Shown one piece after another: positions 16,555 to 25,234 of a stretch of 64,000 nucleotides of DNA. The notes below the pieces were generated by a model. That model had not been told where the DNA came from. It was given only the letters and a program-made list of their open reading frames with translations, and did no database searches. Each line of letters starts with the position of its first letter. Position 1 is the first letter of the stretch. A program made the position numbers and the translations under genes. The DNA is from Desulfomicrobium sp. UBA5193 (GTDB lineage Bacteria > Desulfobacterota > Desulfovibrionia > Desulfovibrionales > Desulfomicrobiaceae), in the NCBI GenBank assembly GCA_002412965.1, contig DHWB01000011.1, positions 186,001 through 250,000 on the forward strand. The letters are read 5' to 3'.

Positions 16555-17781
16555 GTGCGCAGAGGGCTCTTGGTTGTCTGTCTTGTTGTTTGTGTCTTTT
16601 TCCTGGCAGCCTGCCAGGAGGCCGAGGTCCAGATTCCCATCGCCCCGGTCGGACTCGGAGTGACCGAATCCGAGGTCACGTTCGGTTCGTCGCTGGCCCT
16701 GCAGGGCCATGCCGGATATTTGGGGCAGGAGACACTGCGCGGCGCCATGAGCTACCTGCAACATGTCAACGACGGCGGTGGCGTGCATGGCCGGAACATT
16801 CGCCTCCTCACGCGCGACGATTCCTACGATCCGCCCAAATGCCTGGACAACACCCAGCGCTTTCTCATCGAGGATCAGGTTTTCGGGCTTTTCTGCTACG
16901 TAGGCACTCCGACCACGGTCAAAATTCTGTCTCTGGTGGAGGAGACGAAGGTGCCTCTCTTGGGCATGTTCACCGGGGCCAATGCCTTGCGCGAGCCCTT
17001 CACCCCCTATCTCATCAATGTCCGCGCCTCTTACTATCAGGAAACCGATGCCGTCGTGGAGCATATGGTCCAGGATCTCGGCCTGACCCGCATCGCGGTC
17101 TTCTATCAATACGATGCGTTCGGATTTGACGGATTGACCGGAACGGAGCTGGCCTTGAAGCGTTTTGGCCTGGAGCCGGTGGCGCGTAGCAGCTACGTGC
17201 GCGGATCTCACGATATCCGGGAAGGACTTGAGAGAATTCGCGAATCCGGGGCCGAGGCCGTGGTCATGATTGGAACTTCGGACCCCTGCGCCAATTTCAT
17301 CCGCAAATCTCTGGAAGCCGACTATTCGCCCATTTTTTACATGGTCTCCTTTGTCGGCGCCAAGGAGTTGTCGCGCAACCTGTTGCAAACGGACACCAGC
17401 GGGGTGGACATCATCATGTCCCAGGTCGTGCCGCCGCCGATCCGGCGGGACGGGACCGTGGCCGAAAGCGCCGAGGAGTTCGTGCGCCTGCTGGAGAAGT
17501 ATTACCCCGGTGAAGAACCGAACTTCGTGGGTTTCGAAGGCTACATCAACGCCAAGGTCCTGGTGGAGGCTCTCCGCCGGGCCGGGCGAGAGCTCAGCCG
17601 GCAGTCCTTTTTGGCCGCCATCGCCTCCATGACGGATTTTTCCCTTGGCGGGGACGTGCGGCTGACCTTTGGGCCCGAAGACCACCAGGGCATGGACAAG
17701 GTGTATTTCACCCGTTTGCACGAAGGGCGTTTTCTGCTCCTTGAAGACTGGGCAGAGCTGGTCAAGGGAGTGCAACCATGA
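16555..17781 (+). CDS. periplasmic-binding lipoprotein (Peripla_BP_6), sensor-operon ligand binder
   Basis: 408 residues from a GTG at 16555, chosen because GAGGAGG lies five bases upstream and it makes a clean lipoprotein signal (MRRGLLVVCLVVCVFFLAAC, Cys20 lipidated). The ATG at 16486 would put 23 polar residues in front. The mature part is a type I binding protein of the branched-chain amino-acid/LivJ class: VTFGSSLALQGHAGYLGQE, LLTRDDSYDP, IAVFYQYDAFGFDG. No permease or ATPase genes follow; instead the stop overlaps the histidine kinase start by 4 nt (ATGA). It therefore probably presents a ligand to that kinase rather than to a transporter. Ligand unknown. Confidence 0.88.
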   Translation: MRRGLLVVCLVVCVFFLAACQEAEVQIPIAPVGLGVTESEVTFGSSLALQGHAGYLGQETLRGAMSYLQHVNDGGGVHGRNIRLLTRDDSYDPPKCLDNTQRFLIEDQVFGLFCYVGTPTTVKILSLVEETKVPLLGMFTGANALREPFTPYLINVRASYYQETDAVVEHMVQDLGLTRIAVFYQYDAFGFDGLTGTELALKRFGLEPVARSSYVRGSHDIREGLERIRESGAEAVVMIGTSDPCANFIRKSLEADYSPIFYMVSFVGAKELSRNLLQTDTSGVDIIMSQVVPPPIRRDGTVAESAEEFVRLLEKYYPGEEPNFVGFEGYINAKVLVEALRRAGRELSRQSFLAAIASMTDFSLGGDVRLTFGPEDHQGMDKVYFTRLHEGRFLLLEDWAELVKGVQP

Positions 17782-19832
17782 AACCCTATGCCCGCATTTC
17801 CCTCAAGAACAAGATTTTTGTCTCCATTCTCGCGGTCATCCTCATCATCAGCGTGACCATAGCCCTCCTGGCGCGCTGGATTCTCATCTCCGGGCTGACC
17901 AAGGAGCTGGAGCTGCGCGGCATCGCCGTGGCCCACTCCATCGCCGAGCGCGGCGGCGGGTTTGTTCTGGACAAGAACTACCCGGAGCTCTTGAGCCTCA
18001 TTTTTGACGAGGCCCGGTTGCGCGAACGGCAGCACATGATCAACTACATCTTCGTGCTCGACCGCAGCGAGCAGGTGCTCTCGCACACGTTCACGGTGCC
18101 TTTCCCCGCCCCGTTGAGCAGGGCCAACCCGGTGTTGGAAGGGAGCCTGCACAGCGTGCGACTGGTGGAGCACGGGCCCCAGACCTCCTACGACATCGCC
18201 GTGCCCATGAACGAGGGGTTGTATCACATTGGCACCGTGCACGTGGGGCTGAGCAAGGAGCACATCGACAAGCTCGTGGCCAAGCTGCGGTTCATGTTCC
18301 TGGGGTTCATCTCGGCGGTCATCATCATCATCTTTTACGTCAGCCATCGCATCTCGCGCTATATAACCAGCCCCATCGCCCGGCTGACCAACATCTCCGA
18401 CGAACTCAGCCGGGGCAATTTCGACGTGAACATCGATCTGGGCGAGGGTTTGGACTGGGCCGTGACCAACTGTCCGGCCTACAAGGACACCAATATGCCG
18501 TGCTGGCATTTTGACGACCAGAACCGCAAATTCCGCAACACTGAACGCAAGACCGGTCAAGTCTGCTCGACCTGCCTCTTTTACCGAAAGCGGGAAGGGG
18601 ACGAAGTCATTCAGCTGGCCGATTCCTTCATGAGCATGGTCTGGTCCATCCGCCTGTACCGCAAGCGGCTGCAGGAATCGGAGATGAAGTATCGCTCGCT
18701 GTTCGACTCCGGTCCGGATCCCATTTTTGTCGTGGATTGCAACACGGATCTGATCCTCGATGCCAATCCACGGACCGAGGAACTGTATGAATTCTCCAAG
18801 GGCGAGCTGATCGGTCTGTCCTTCATAAAACTCGGGCACGATCAGGTTCGGGAATGCCTTGCCTCTTTGGAAGATGCGAAGACCAACAGCGGCTGCGTCT
18901 ACTACCCGAAGGTGCTGCACTACAAAAAGGGGGAGAAGCCCTTTTACGTCAACATGCACGCCTGTCCTATCAGCTATGGCGGAACCCGAGCCATCATCGT
19001 GGCCGTGACCGACATCACCGAGATGATGGAGAAGGACGCCCAGCTCGTGCAGGCCGCCAAGATGAAGACCCTGGGCGAAATGAGCGCGGGCATCGCCCAC
19101 GAGATCAACCAGCCTCTGAACGCCATCAAGATGGGCAGTGAATACCTGAACCTGCTCATCGAGCAGAACCGGGAAGTGACCGAATCCCAGATCCGTGACA
19201 TGGCCACGGAAATCAGCCAGCAGGTCGATCGGGCCACGGACATCATCAACAACCTGCGGGCGTTCGGCAAAAAGTCCGGGCTGGTCATGGAGCGGCTGGA
19301 CATGAACGAGCCCATTCGCGGTGTCCTGTCCATCATCGGCCGCCAGTTCTCCATCCAGCGCATCACCATCAGGCTGGAGCTGGGCGAAAACCTGCCGGTG
19401 ATCAAGGGGCACAACAACCGCCTGCAGCAGGTCTTCTTCAATCTGCTCAACAACGCCCGCGACGCCATTCAGGAAAAGATGGAGAGCGAACCGGGCATGT
19501 GGGGCGACATCTTGGTCCGGACCTATGCTCAGGACGGACGGATCTTCGCGTCCTTCGCGGACAACGGTCCGGGTATCGCGGATTCGGTGCGCAACAAGAT
19601 CTTCGAGCCGTTCTTCACCACCAAGCAAACCGGCAAGGGCATGGGGCTGGGGCTGGCGATCACCTACGGCATTGTCCGGGATTATGGCGGGACCATCACT
19701 ATTGACAGCAGACCGGGCGAAGGGACAACGTTCATCCTGAGTTTTCCGAGCGCTGAAGGTCACCTGACGACTGAACACAACGCAAGCCGGACCCCCGAAC
19801 TTCCGGCGCAAACCAACGGGATATCCGAATGA
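17778..19832 (+). CDS. transmembrane sensor histidine kinase with four-Cys insert and PAS domain
   Basis: 684 residues. TM1 at about 13-33, a periplasmic region of about 135 residues, TM2 at about 173-195, then HAMP. After HAMP comes an insert with Cys232, Cys242 (PCW), Cys263 and Cys266 (CSTC), spacing C-x9-C-x20-C-x2-C, suited to a metal, Fe-S or thiol switch. A PAS domain (YRSLFDSGPDPIFVVD) follows, then a HisKA with AHEINQPLNAIK (His441) and HATPase with NLLNNARDAI, FADNGPG and GMGLGLAIT. HEINQPLN is typical of NtrB/DctB-like kinases. It overlaps the binding lipoprotein upstream and the REC-STAS gene downstream by 4 nt each, so all three are made together. It may combine ligand input from the lipoprotein with redox input through the Cys insert. 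Confidence 0.93.
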   Translation: MKPYARISLKNKIFVSILAVILIISVTIALLARWILISGLTKELELRGIAVAHSIAERGGGFVLDKNYPELLSLIFDEARLRERQHMINYIFVLDRSEQVLSHTFTVPFPAPLSRANPVLEGSLHSVRLVEHGPQTSYDIAVPMNEGLYHIGTVHVGLSKEHIDKLVAKLRFMFLGFISAVIIIIFYVSHRISRYITSPIARLTNISDELSRGNFDVNIDLGEGLDWAVTNCPAYKDTNMPCWHFDDQNRKFRNTERKTGQVCSTCLFYRKREGDEVIQLADSFMSMVWSIRLYRKRLQESEMKYRSLFDSGPDPIFVVDCNTDLILDANPRTEELYEFSKGELIGLSFIKLGHDQVRECLASLEDAKTNSGCVYYPKVLHYKKGEKPFYVNMHACPISYGGTRAIIVAVTDITEMMEKDAQLVQAAKMKTLGEMSAGIAHEINQPLNAIKMGSEYLNLLIEQNREVTESQIRDMATEISQQVDRATDIINNLRAFGKKSGLVMERLDMNEPIRGVLSIIGRQFSIQRITIRLELGENLPVIKGHNNRLQQVFFNLLNNARDAIQEKMESEPGMWGDILVRTYAQDGRIFASFADNGPGIADSVRNKIFEPFFTTKQTGKGMGLGLAITYGIVRDYGGTITIDSRPGEGTTFILSFPSAEGHLTTEHNASRTPELPAQTNGISE

Positions 19833-20542
19833 CGCAAGAAAAAATCCTGGTCATCGATGATGAGAAGGCTACGCTGAAAATGTTTCGGCTTTTTCTGGAT
19901 GTGTATGGTTTCGACATTCTTACCGCCGAATCCGGAGAAGAAGGGCTGGTCGTTTTCGACCGGGAGAAGCCCGATATCGTCCTGACCGACATCAAAATGC
20001 CGGGCATGGACGGGATCGAGGTCCTGCAGGAGATCAAAAAACGCTCTCCGACCACGGAGGTCATAGTCATCACCGGCCATGGGGACATGGATCTGGCCAT
20101 CCAGGCCTTGAACCTCGACGCCGCGGATTTCATCAACAAGCCCATTCAGCGCCAGAGTTTGGAACAGGGGTTGTCACGGGCTCGGGAAAGGCTCAAGCTG
20201 GCCAAGAGCAGACAGAACGAGGTGCGCGTGCACCAGCAGGGCAGGGCGCTGGTCATTGAAATCCAGGGCAGCGTCAGCTCCCACAGCGAACCCTATCTGC
20301 GCGAAGCCTACGCCAAGGCGCAGGCGGCCCAGGTCAAGCGCATCGTGCTCCATTTCGATCCCAACACCTCGGTCAACGGGGCGGGCATCGCCATTCTGAC
20401 GCAGCTGGTGCTTGAGAGTGAGAAGGACGGCATGGAAATCGTCATGGCCGGTCTCTCCGAGAATTTTCGCAAGGTTTTCGGGATCGTGGGGCTCAGCCGC
20501 ATGATCCAGATTTTCGATACCCTGGATCAGGCCTGCGCCTAG
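19829..20542 (+). CDS. response regulator with STAS output domain
   Basis: 237 residues. The receiver (res. 1-125) is complete: VIDDEKAT, LTDIKMPGMDG with the phosphoacceptor Asp, TGHGDM and INKP. After a basic linker a STAS/anti-sigma-factor-antagonist-like domain runs to the end (VRVHQQGRALVIEIQG, then IVLHFDPNTSVNGAGIAILTQL). There is no DNA-binding domain, so the output is protein-protein contact, perhaps with an anti-sigma factor or a phosphatase coded elsewhere. In the STAS part the usual phosphorylatable Ser lies within NTSVNGAG. Cognate to the overlapping kinase. Confidence 0.9.
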   Translation: MTQEKILVIDDEKATLKMFRLFLDVYGFDILTAESGEEGLVVFDREKPDIVLTDIKMPGMDGIEVLQEIKKRSPTTEVIVITGHGDMDLAIQALNLDAADFINKPIQRQSLEQGLSRARERLKLAKSRQNEVRVHQQGRALVIEIQGSVSSHSEPYLREAYAKAQAAQVKRIVLHFDPNTSVNGAGIAILTQLVLESEKDGMEIVMAGLSENFRKVFGIVGLSRMIQIFDTLDQACA

Positions 20543-20577
20543 GATTTTACGTTCTTTTTAAGCTTCAAGGAGATTTC

Positions 20578-21120
20578 ATGTCCGCTACCGCACGTTTGAC
20601 ATTGCTCCTTTTTCTCGTCGTCATGGCTTGCCCGGCGCAGGCGGCGCCTCCCGGAGTGGGAGAGACCATGCCCGCGCTGACTCTGCCCGTGCCCAAGGAT
20701 CCGGCCGGTCAGGAGATGCTCGGCGTGCAGAGCAAGGACAGTTTTGCCCTGTCCGATCTCAAGGCCGATCTTGTCTTTTTGGAGGTCATCGGGGTGTACT
20801 GCCCGCAATGCGTGAAGCAGTCGCCGGGTTTCAAGACGCTTTTCAACCGTCTGAATAAGGGCAAGCTCAAGGGGAGGGTGGCCATGCTCGGGCTGGCTGC
20901 CGGCGGGACCGACGCAGAGGTCAAGCAGCTCCTGTCCACGGGGCAGTATCTCTTCCCGGTGGTCAGCGATCCGGATTACGTCGCGCACAAGGTGCTGGGC
21001 GAACCACTGACACCGTACACGCTTGTCTTCAAGACCGACGGAAGCATCGTGTATGCTCATCTTGGCGTCATTGAGGACATTGACGGGTTGTACCAGCAAA
21101 TCAAGACCTTGCTTGACTGA
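20578..21120 (+). CDS. periplasmic thioredoxin-fold protein (TlpA/MauD-like)
   Basis: 180 residues with a Sec signal (LTLLLFLVVMACPAQA). The mature part has a thioredoxin/peroxiredoxin-like fold with the active pair CPQC in EVIGVYCPQCVKQSP and a cis-Pro region near LTPYTLVF. Predicted to transfer electrons to or from disulfides in the periplasm. CAAGGAG precedes the ATG. Two genes downstream is a MauE-like membrane protein, a natural electron supplier for this type of protein, as in the MauD/MauE pair of methylamine dehydrogenase maturation. The target here is unknown, but the four-Cys kinase of the same operon is an attractive client. Confidence 0.85.
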   Translation: MSATARLTLLLFLVVMACPAQAAPPGVGETMPALTLPVPKDPAGQEMLGVQSKDSFALSDLKADLVFLEVIGVYCPQCVKQSPGFKTLFNRLNKGKLKGRVAMLGLAAGGTDAEVKQLLSTGQYLFPVVSDPDYVAHKVLGEPLTPYTLVFKTDGSIVYAHLGVIEDIDGLYQQIKTLLD

Positions 21121-21122
21121 CC

Positions 21123-22754
21123 GTGGGGCAGAACATGGGGGCAGTGGCTCGACCAGAAGGCGAAATCGATCGCGCCAGATATCAGTTTCAGATCCTGTCC
21201 GATACGGCGGCGGAGCTGAGCGGAGCCCGCTATCCGCACAAGATCCTGGAATCCTTTCTGCTCTCTGCGCAAGGGGGAGTGGGGGCCAGGGGAGGCTTCG
21301 CGGCCATCCTGGGGCGGGGCGAATTTCAGCTCATGACGCGGTCCTCACTGTCCCGCAGTCTGACCCCGGAGTATGCCAAGGTTTTGCGCGAACATCTGGA
21401 CGCTTTGGGCGATGAGCGCAAGGCGTCTTTTTTTGTGCCCTCGCTGCAGGGCGAACTCTGCCCCGGAAAATGCGAACTGCTGCTGGTTTGTCCCCTGGAC
21501 GACGGACAGGACGGGGTACTTGGGCTCGAAGCGAATCTTGCCGGCCAGCCTTATGACGAAAACGACAAGCAGCTTGTCGCGGGGCTCGGCACTCTCTTCC
21601 AGACCAGCCTGCGCTTTTCCCTTTTCGCCACCCGCGTCGAGCTGCTCAACGCCGAGCTGAGCAAGCGCAACGACACCCTCGATCGTCAGATTTTTCATTT
21701 GCACGCCCTGCGCGACCTCTCCCGTGAAATCATCCGTGTGGATATGACCGATGTCATGGACACCTTCCTGCTCACGGTGCTCGGTCATTTCGCACGGCCC
21801 CAAGGCTTGCTGCTGCTGCATGACCGCTCCTCGGGCAAGGTCTTCACCAGCGCCAAAGGTTTAAGCGCACGGACGGAGCTTGCCACGCAGGACGTGGAGC
21901 GCCTGATTTTCCTTTGCCTGGCCGGAGTGCGGCAAAAGCATCTGCAGCCGCTGCAGGTGGAGGCGGTGGAACGCATGGAGGCGCTGGCCGAGCTGCCCCT
22001 GGGTTTTGAACCGGAGAGGGCGTATCTCTTCATGCTGCGCGAAAACATGTATGGTGTCATGCTGCTTGGACGCAGCCTGGACGCTTCCGTCTCAACCGAG
22101 GAGGAGCTGCTGCAGGCCTTCGTGTCCCAGGGGGTCATGCATCTCAAGAACGCAGATTCCTTCGCCACCATTTCGGCCCTGAACGAGAACCTGGCCGAGC
22201 AAAATGAAGAACTGCGCCGCACCATCTCCGAATTGACCCGGGCCAAGGACCAGATCAGCATGCTGGAGGCTGCGGGCCGGCGCATCGCGAGCATCGTGCA
22301 GAGCAAGGCGGAAGGCCTGATCCGCGTCCGCGGGTTTGATTTTGTGCTCATCCTCGCCCTGAGCCTGGGCATGGCCCTGGCTTTCAACTTTCACAACCCG
22401 CGAGGCATTTCCCTGGTCGAGCCCGCCGGACCCGAGATCCCCTTTGTCACGCTCGAACAGGCCCTGGACCTGATAAAGAGCGAGGACGCCCTGCTTGTCG
22501 ACGCCAGGCCGCGAGAGTTTTTCGAGCGCGAGCATGCGGCGGGGGCGATCAACATTCCGGCCGCGCTTTTTGATCTGGTGTATATGATGCAGGTGGCGGC
22601 GGAAGACCCGGAGCGTCCCATTGTGGTCTTCGGACGCAGCGTGAGCCGCCGTTACGACCAGATCGTTGCCGGGAAATTCATGGGCCGGGACCATGAGCGG
22701 GTCTACATCGTCAAGGACGTCGCCCCCCTGGCCCTGGATGGAGGCGCGAAATGA
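21123..22754 (+). CDS. GAF-like / coiled-coil / transmembrane / degenerate rhodanese protein
   Basis: 543 residues from GTG 21123; ATG 21135 is an alternative. Two GAF-like regions (about 15-190 and 200-365) are followed by a coiled coil (NENLAEQNEELRRTISELTRAKD), one membrane segment (FVLILALSLGMALAFNF) and a C-terminal rhodanese-like domain (LLVDARPREFFEREHAAGAINIP). In the rhodanese loop the sulfur-carrying Cys is Gly504 (VVFGRSVS), so it cannot act as a normal sulfurtransferase and may only bind a ligand or partner. The TM places the rhodanese domain across the membrane from the GAF part, probably outside. Overlaps the MauE-like gene by 4 nt. I know of no named family with this order. Confidence 0.8.
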   Translation: MGQNMGAVARPEGEIDRARYQFQILSDTAAELSGARYPHKILESFLLSAQGGVGARGGFAAILGRGEFQLMTRSSLSRSLTPEYAKVLREHLDALGDERKASFFVPSLQGELCPGKCELLLVCPLDDGQDGVLGLEANLAGQPYDENDKQLVAGLGTLFQTSLRFSLFATRVELLNAELSKRNDTLDRQIFHLHALRDLSREIIRVDMTDVMDTFLLTVLGHFARPQGLLLLHDRSSGKVFTSAKGLSARTELATQDVERLIFLCLAGVRQKHLQPLQVEAVERMEALAELPLGFEPERAYLFMLRENMYGVMLLGRSLDASVSTEEELLQAFVSQGVMHLKNADSFATISALNENLAEQNEELRRTISELTRAKDQISMLEAAGRRIASIVQSKAEGLIRVRGFDFVLILALSLGMALAFNFHNPRGISLVEPAGPEIPFVTLEQALDLIKSEDALLVDARPREFFEREHAAGAINIPAALFDLVYMMQVAAEDPERPIVVFGRSVSRRYDQIVAGKFMGRDHERVYIVKDVAPLALDGGAK

Positions 22755-23230
22755 AGAGCCGGGCCCAGCACATCCTGACCCATCCGCTCCTGTCCCTGGT
22801 TCTGCGATTCTATCTGTCCGGGGTGTTCATCTACGCCAGCCTGCACAAGATCAATTTTCCGGCCGAGTTCGCGGACAATATCGCGGGGTACCTGATTGTC
22901 CCCTACTGGCTGGTCAATCCTCTGGCCGTGTTCATGCCTTGGCTGGAGCTGGTCTGCGGGCTGTTCCTGCTGGCAGGGGTGCGTGTGCGGGCGGCAAGTC
23001 TTCTGATTGGCGGGATGCTGATCATGTTCACCCTGGCCGTGATCGTGGCCCTGGTGCAGGACACGCCCATCGGCTGCGGCTGTTTTCAGAGCGTGGGGGA
23101 GGCCATCTCCTGGTGGACGGTGCTGCGGGATCTGGTCTGGCTTGCCATGTCCGCGCATATCTACCGTTATGACGCGCTGGTGCACATGGACCGTCTGTTC
23201 ATGCTCAAACCGGAGGAACTTGGACTGTGA
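22751..23230 (+). CDS. MauE/DoxX-like membrane protein
   Basis: 159 residues with four predicted membrane helices (starting LVLRFYLSGVFIYASLHK). The motif PIGCGCFQSVGE between helices 3 and 4 resembles the Cys pair of MauE-type proteins, which are thought to feed electrons to periplasmic thioredoxin-like partners. The thioredoxin-like protein two genes upstream fits as that partner. Its stop overlaps the next gene (GTGA). Confidence 0.82.
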   Translation: MKSRAQHILTHPLLSLVLRFYLSGVFIYASLHKINFPAEFADNIAGYLIVPYWLVNPLAVFMPWLELVCGLFLLAGVRVRAASLLIGGMLIMFTLAVIVALVQDTPIGCGCFQSVGEAISWWTVLRDLVWLAMSAHIYRYDALVHMDRLFMLKPEELGL

Positions 23231-23541
23231 GAAAGATACTGTCGTGCTTGATGATACTCTTTTGCCTTTCCTGTTCGGGCAAGCCGGAGCTCTCCGGCCG
23301 CTATGAAGCCACGCACAACGGTTTGAGCGGGGCGGTGGACGTGGTCATGATCCTTGGCGAAGACGGCAGCGGAAAATGGGAGATCGGAGGCGAAGTGCTG
23401 CCCTTTTCGTGGTTTGGGAGTCCGGGGGTTTTGAACGTGCACACCCGCGAGGGAGCGGTGGTTGAGGGCGTGGTCGAAGGTGGAAATGTCCGGCTGGATG
23501 TTCCAGGGGTTGGCAAACTGCTTTTCGTGCGCGGGAAATAA
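23227..23541 (+). CDS. small lipoprotein ending the sensory operon
   Basis: 104 residues from a GTG overlapping the previous stop. Signal peptide with lipobox CLSC, then a small beta-rich mature part of about 85 residues (LSGRYEATHNGLSGAVDVVMI). No family recognised. Its tight coupling suggests it works with the MauE-like and thioredoxin-like proteins at the outer face of a membrane. Confidence 0.75.
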   Translation: MRKILSCLMILFCLSCSGKPELSGRYEATHNGLSGAVDVVMILGEDGSGKWEIGGEVLPFSWFGSPGVLNVHTREGAVVEGVVEGGNVRLDVPGVGKLLFVRGK

Positions 23542-23546
23542 TCGTC

Positions 23547-24116
23547 CTATTTGCAGCGCAATTGCTGCAGATCATCGGGATAGTTGACGTTAAAGAAGAT
23601 GTTTCGTTCCTCCTCGGTGTAGGTCAGTGTATTCCGCAAATCGGCCGGGATGAGACGGCTGAGTTTGAAGAGTCCCTGCGATATTCCCGCTTCCAAAAGC
23701 GGCAGCGCCTCGGGTTCGTAGATGGCGACAAGATTTTCAATGAATCCCGAATCCTTGAGTTCCCACGTCGTCAGCACGCATTCCTGCGGCCGCTCTTCCC
23801 GTGCGGCCATGAGCCGCGTGATGAAGCTGTCCTCCATGAAGGGCAGGTCGCAGGCGAGGACGAAGATGGGGCCGCCTAGCTGCCGCAGGGCCGTGATGAT
23901 TCCGCCCGCAGGGCCGATGCGCTCCGTGGCGTCGACGATGACCGGCCACGGGACCTCCATCTTTTCGGGGTGGCGGCACGAAATGTAGACCTGATCGACA
24001 TGGCGCTGCAGCAGCTTGGCCGTGCGAATGAGCAGCGTCTGCCCTTCATGCACGACACGGGTCTTGTCTTGTCCGAGCCGTGAAGACTTTCCTCCGGCGA
24101 GCACCAATCCGATCAT
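23547..24116 (-). CDS. mobA: molybdenum cofactor guanylyltransferase
   Basis: 189 residues. Transfers GMP to molybdopterin to make the guanine dinucleotide form needed by formate dehydrogenase. LAGGKSSRLGQDK is the nucleotide-binding signature and ACDLPFM the metal-binding one; GPAGGIITAL lies between. It lies 72 nt downstream of fdhE in the same direction, probably co-transcribed, and ends 5 nt from the convergent sensory operon with no terminator visible between. Confidence 0.93.
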   Translation of the reverse strand: MIGLVLAGGKSSRLGQDKTRVVHEGQTLLIRTAKLLQRHVDQVYISCRHPEKMEVPWPVIVDATERIGPAGGIITALRQLGGPIFVLACDLPFMEDSFITRLMAAREERPQECVLTTWELKDSGFIENLVAIYEPEALPLLEAGISQGLFKLSRLIPADLRNTLTYTEEERNIFFNVNYPDDLQQLRCK

Positions 24117-24188
24117 GATTCTTTCCGAATGCCTTTTTGAGTATGTGCGGAAGGCGGCCGAGGACGGCCGCCATTGATGTCGTCTGCT

Positions 24189-25073
24189 TTAAAAACCCCA
24201 GGCCGAGAGGGTGGGGCGCCTGAGTTTCTTTTCACGGGCGACCACATCCAAGGTCAAGGAATCCAGATCGTCCACCAGGGGCAGTGATCTGCGGTCCAGG
24301 ACGCGAAAATCCGTCTGCTTTATGTACATCTTGCAGGTGTTGCATGCGTTGATGCGCAATCCGGGCTCTTCCTTGGCTTCGAAGTATTCAAGCTTGGAGG
24401 TGTCCTTTTCCAGGCAAAAGGGGCATTGCAGGCGTGGTACGTGATATTCTGCATGGCAGAATCCGCAGATGTTGTATTTGAACCCTTCCTTTTCCCGCAG
24501 GTCGGACATGATCGGCATGCTCCCGCACAGCGGACAGTGGCCGTGGCCCCAGGAAGTCTTGAGGTTTGCCTTGGTGCCCAGTTCCTGCGCTGCGCGCTCC
24601 AGAGAAGGAGTCATGGCTGCCTGCACGAGCATGGGCAAGGTGCGTGGGGCCGATGGGGTGGCGGCGGCCCAGGTGGCAAAAAAACTTTCGTCTCCAGAGC
24701 GGTGAGCCTGCATGGCCTGGTCCAGATCCAGGGATTTGTCCGTGAGGGCTGCGGAGATGACGGCCGCCGCTTCGCTCAAGGCAGGATTGGCGTCCTTGGC
24801 CAAGTCCAGAAATTCATGGAAAAGTTCCAAAGTCTGGTCCCGGTCAAAGGGAAAGCTGGCTCTGTCAATCAACGGCGCGCCCTGGCTGCTCTGAAGGGCG
24901 TCGACCGTTTCGAGCGTATCGGCTGCCGGGATTTGGGCCTTGCCCCTGGCTTCAAGCTGGCGCTTATAGATCTTTTCGACCAGGTCGATCAGTTCAGTGG
25001 GCAGAAATCCGCGCGTCTTGCATGCGGTAATTTTTTTCGTGAGCAATTCCTGGGCTTTTTCGGCTTCGAGCAT
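24189..25073 (-). CDS. fdhE: formate dehydrogenase accessory protein FdhE
   Basis: 294 residues from ATG 25073; an ATG two codons earlier at 25079 sits too close to GGAG. FdhE helps assemble active formate dehydrogenase, binding iron through rubredoxin-like Cys motifs. Here these are CPLCGSMP, CGFCHAEYH, CPFCLEKDTSKLEYF and CNTCKMYIK. The N-terminal half is helical. It is divergent from the ModE-type regulator, and mobA follows it. Client: FdhA encoded about 8 kb away. Confidence 0.93.
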   Translation of the reverse strand: MLEAEKAQELLTKKITACKTRGFLPTELIDLVEKIYKRQLEARGKAQIPAADTLETVDALQSSQGAPLIDRASFPFDRDQTLELFHEFLDLAKDANPALSEAAAVISAALTDKSLDLDQAMQAHRSGDESFFATWAAATPSAPRTLPMLVQAAMTPSLERAAQELGTKANLKTSWGHGHCPLCGSMPIMSDLREKEGFKYNICGFCHAEYHVPRLQCPFCLEKDTSKLEYFEAKEEPGLRINACNTCKMYIKQTDFRVLDRRSLPLVDDLDSLTLDVVAREKKLRRPTLSAWGF

Positions 25074-25234
25074 GATCATTCTCCGTTGATGAAAGGCGAG
25101 GTGTGAATCCGGGCCGGGTCCGTCAGTAACGCGTCTGTCCGCACATCACAATGCTTGTTTTGTATCTGGCTTTGATTTAACGGAATATCTGATTGATTTT
25201 TAAACACTTCATCCTCACCGAGGAGGAAAGATCC

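Noticed and set aside
17541..19811. 756-codon open frame on the minus strand
   Set aside because: It is antisense to the binding-protein end and the sensor kinase; the kinase has clear catalytic motifs and the antisense product resembles nothing. High GC makes such frames common.
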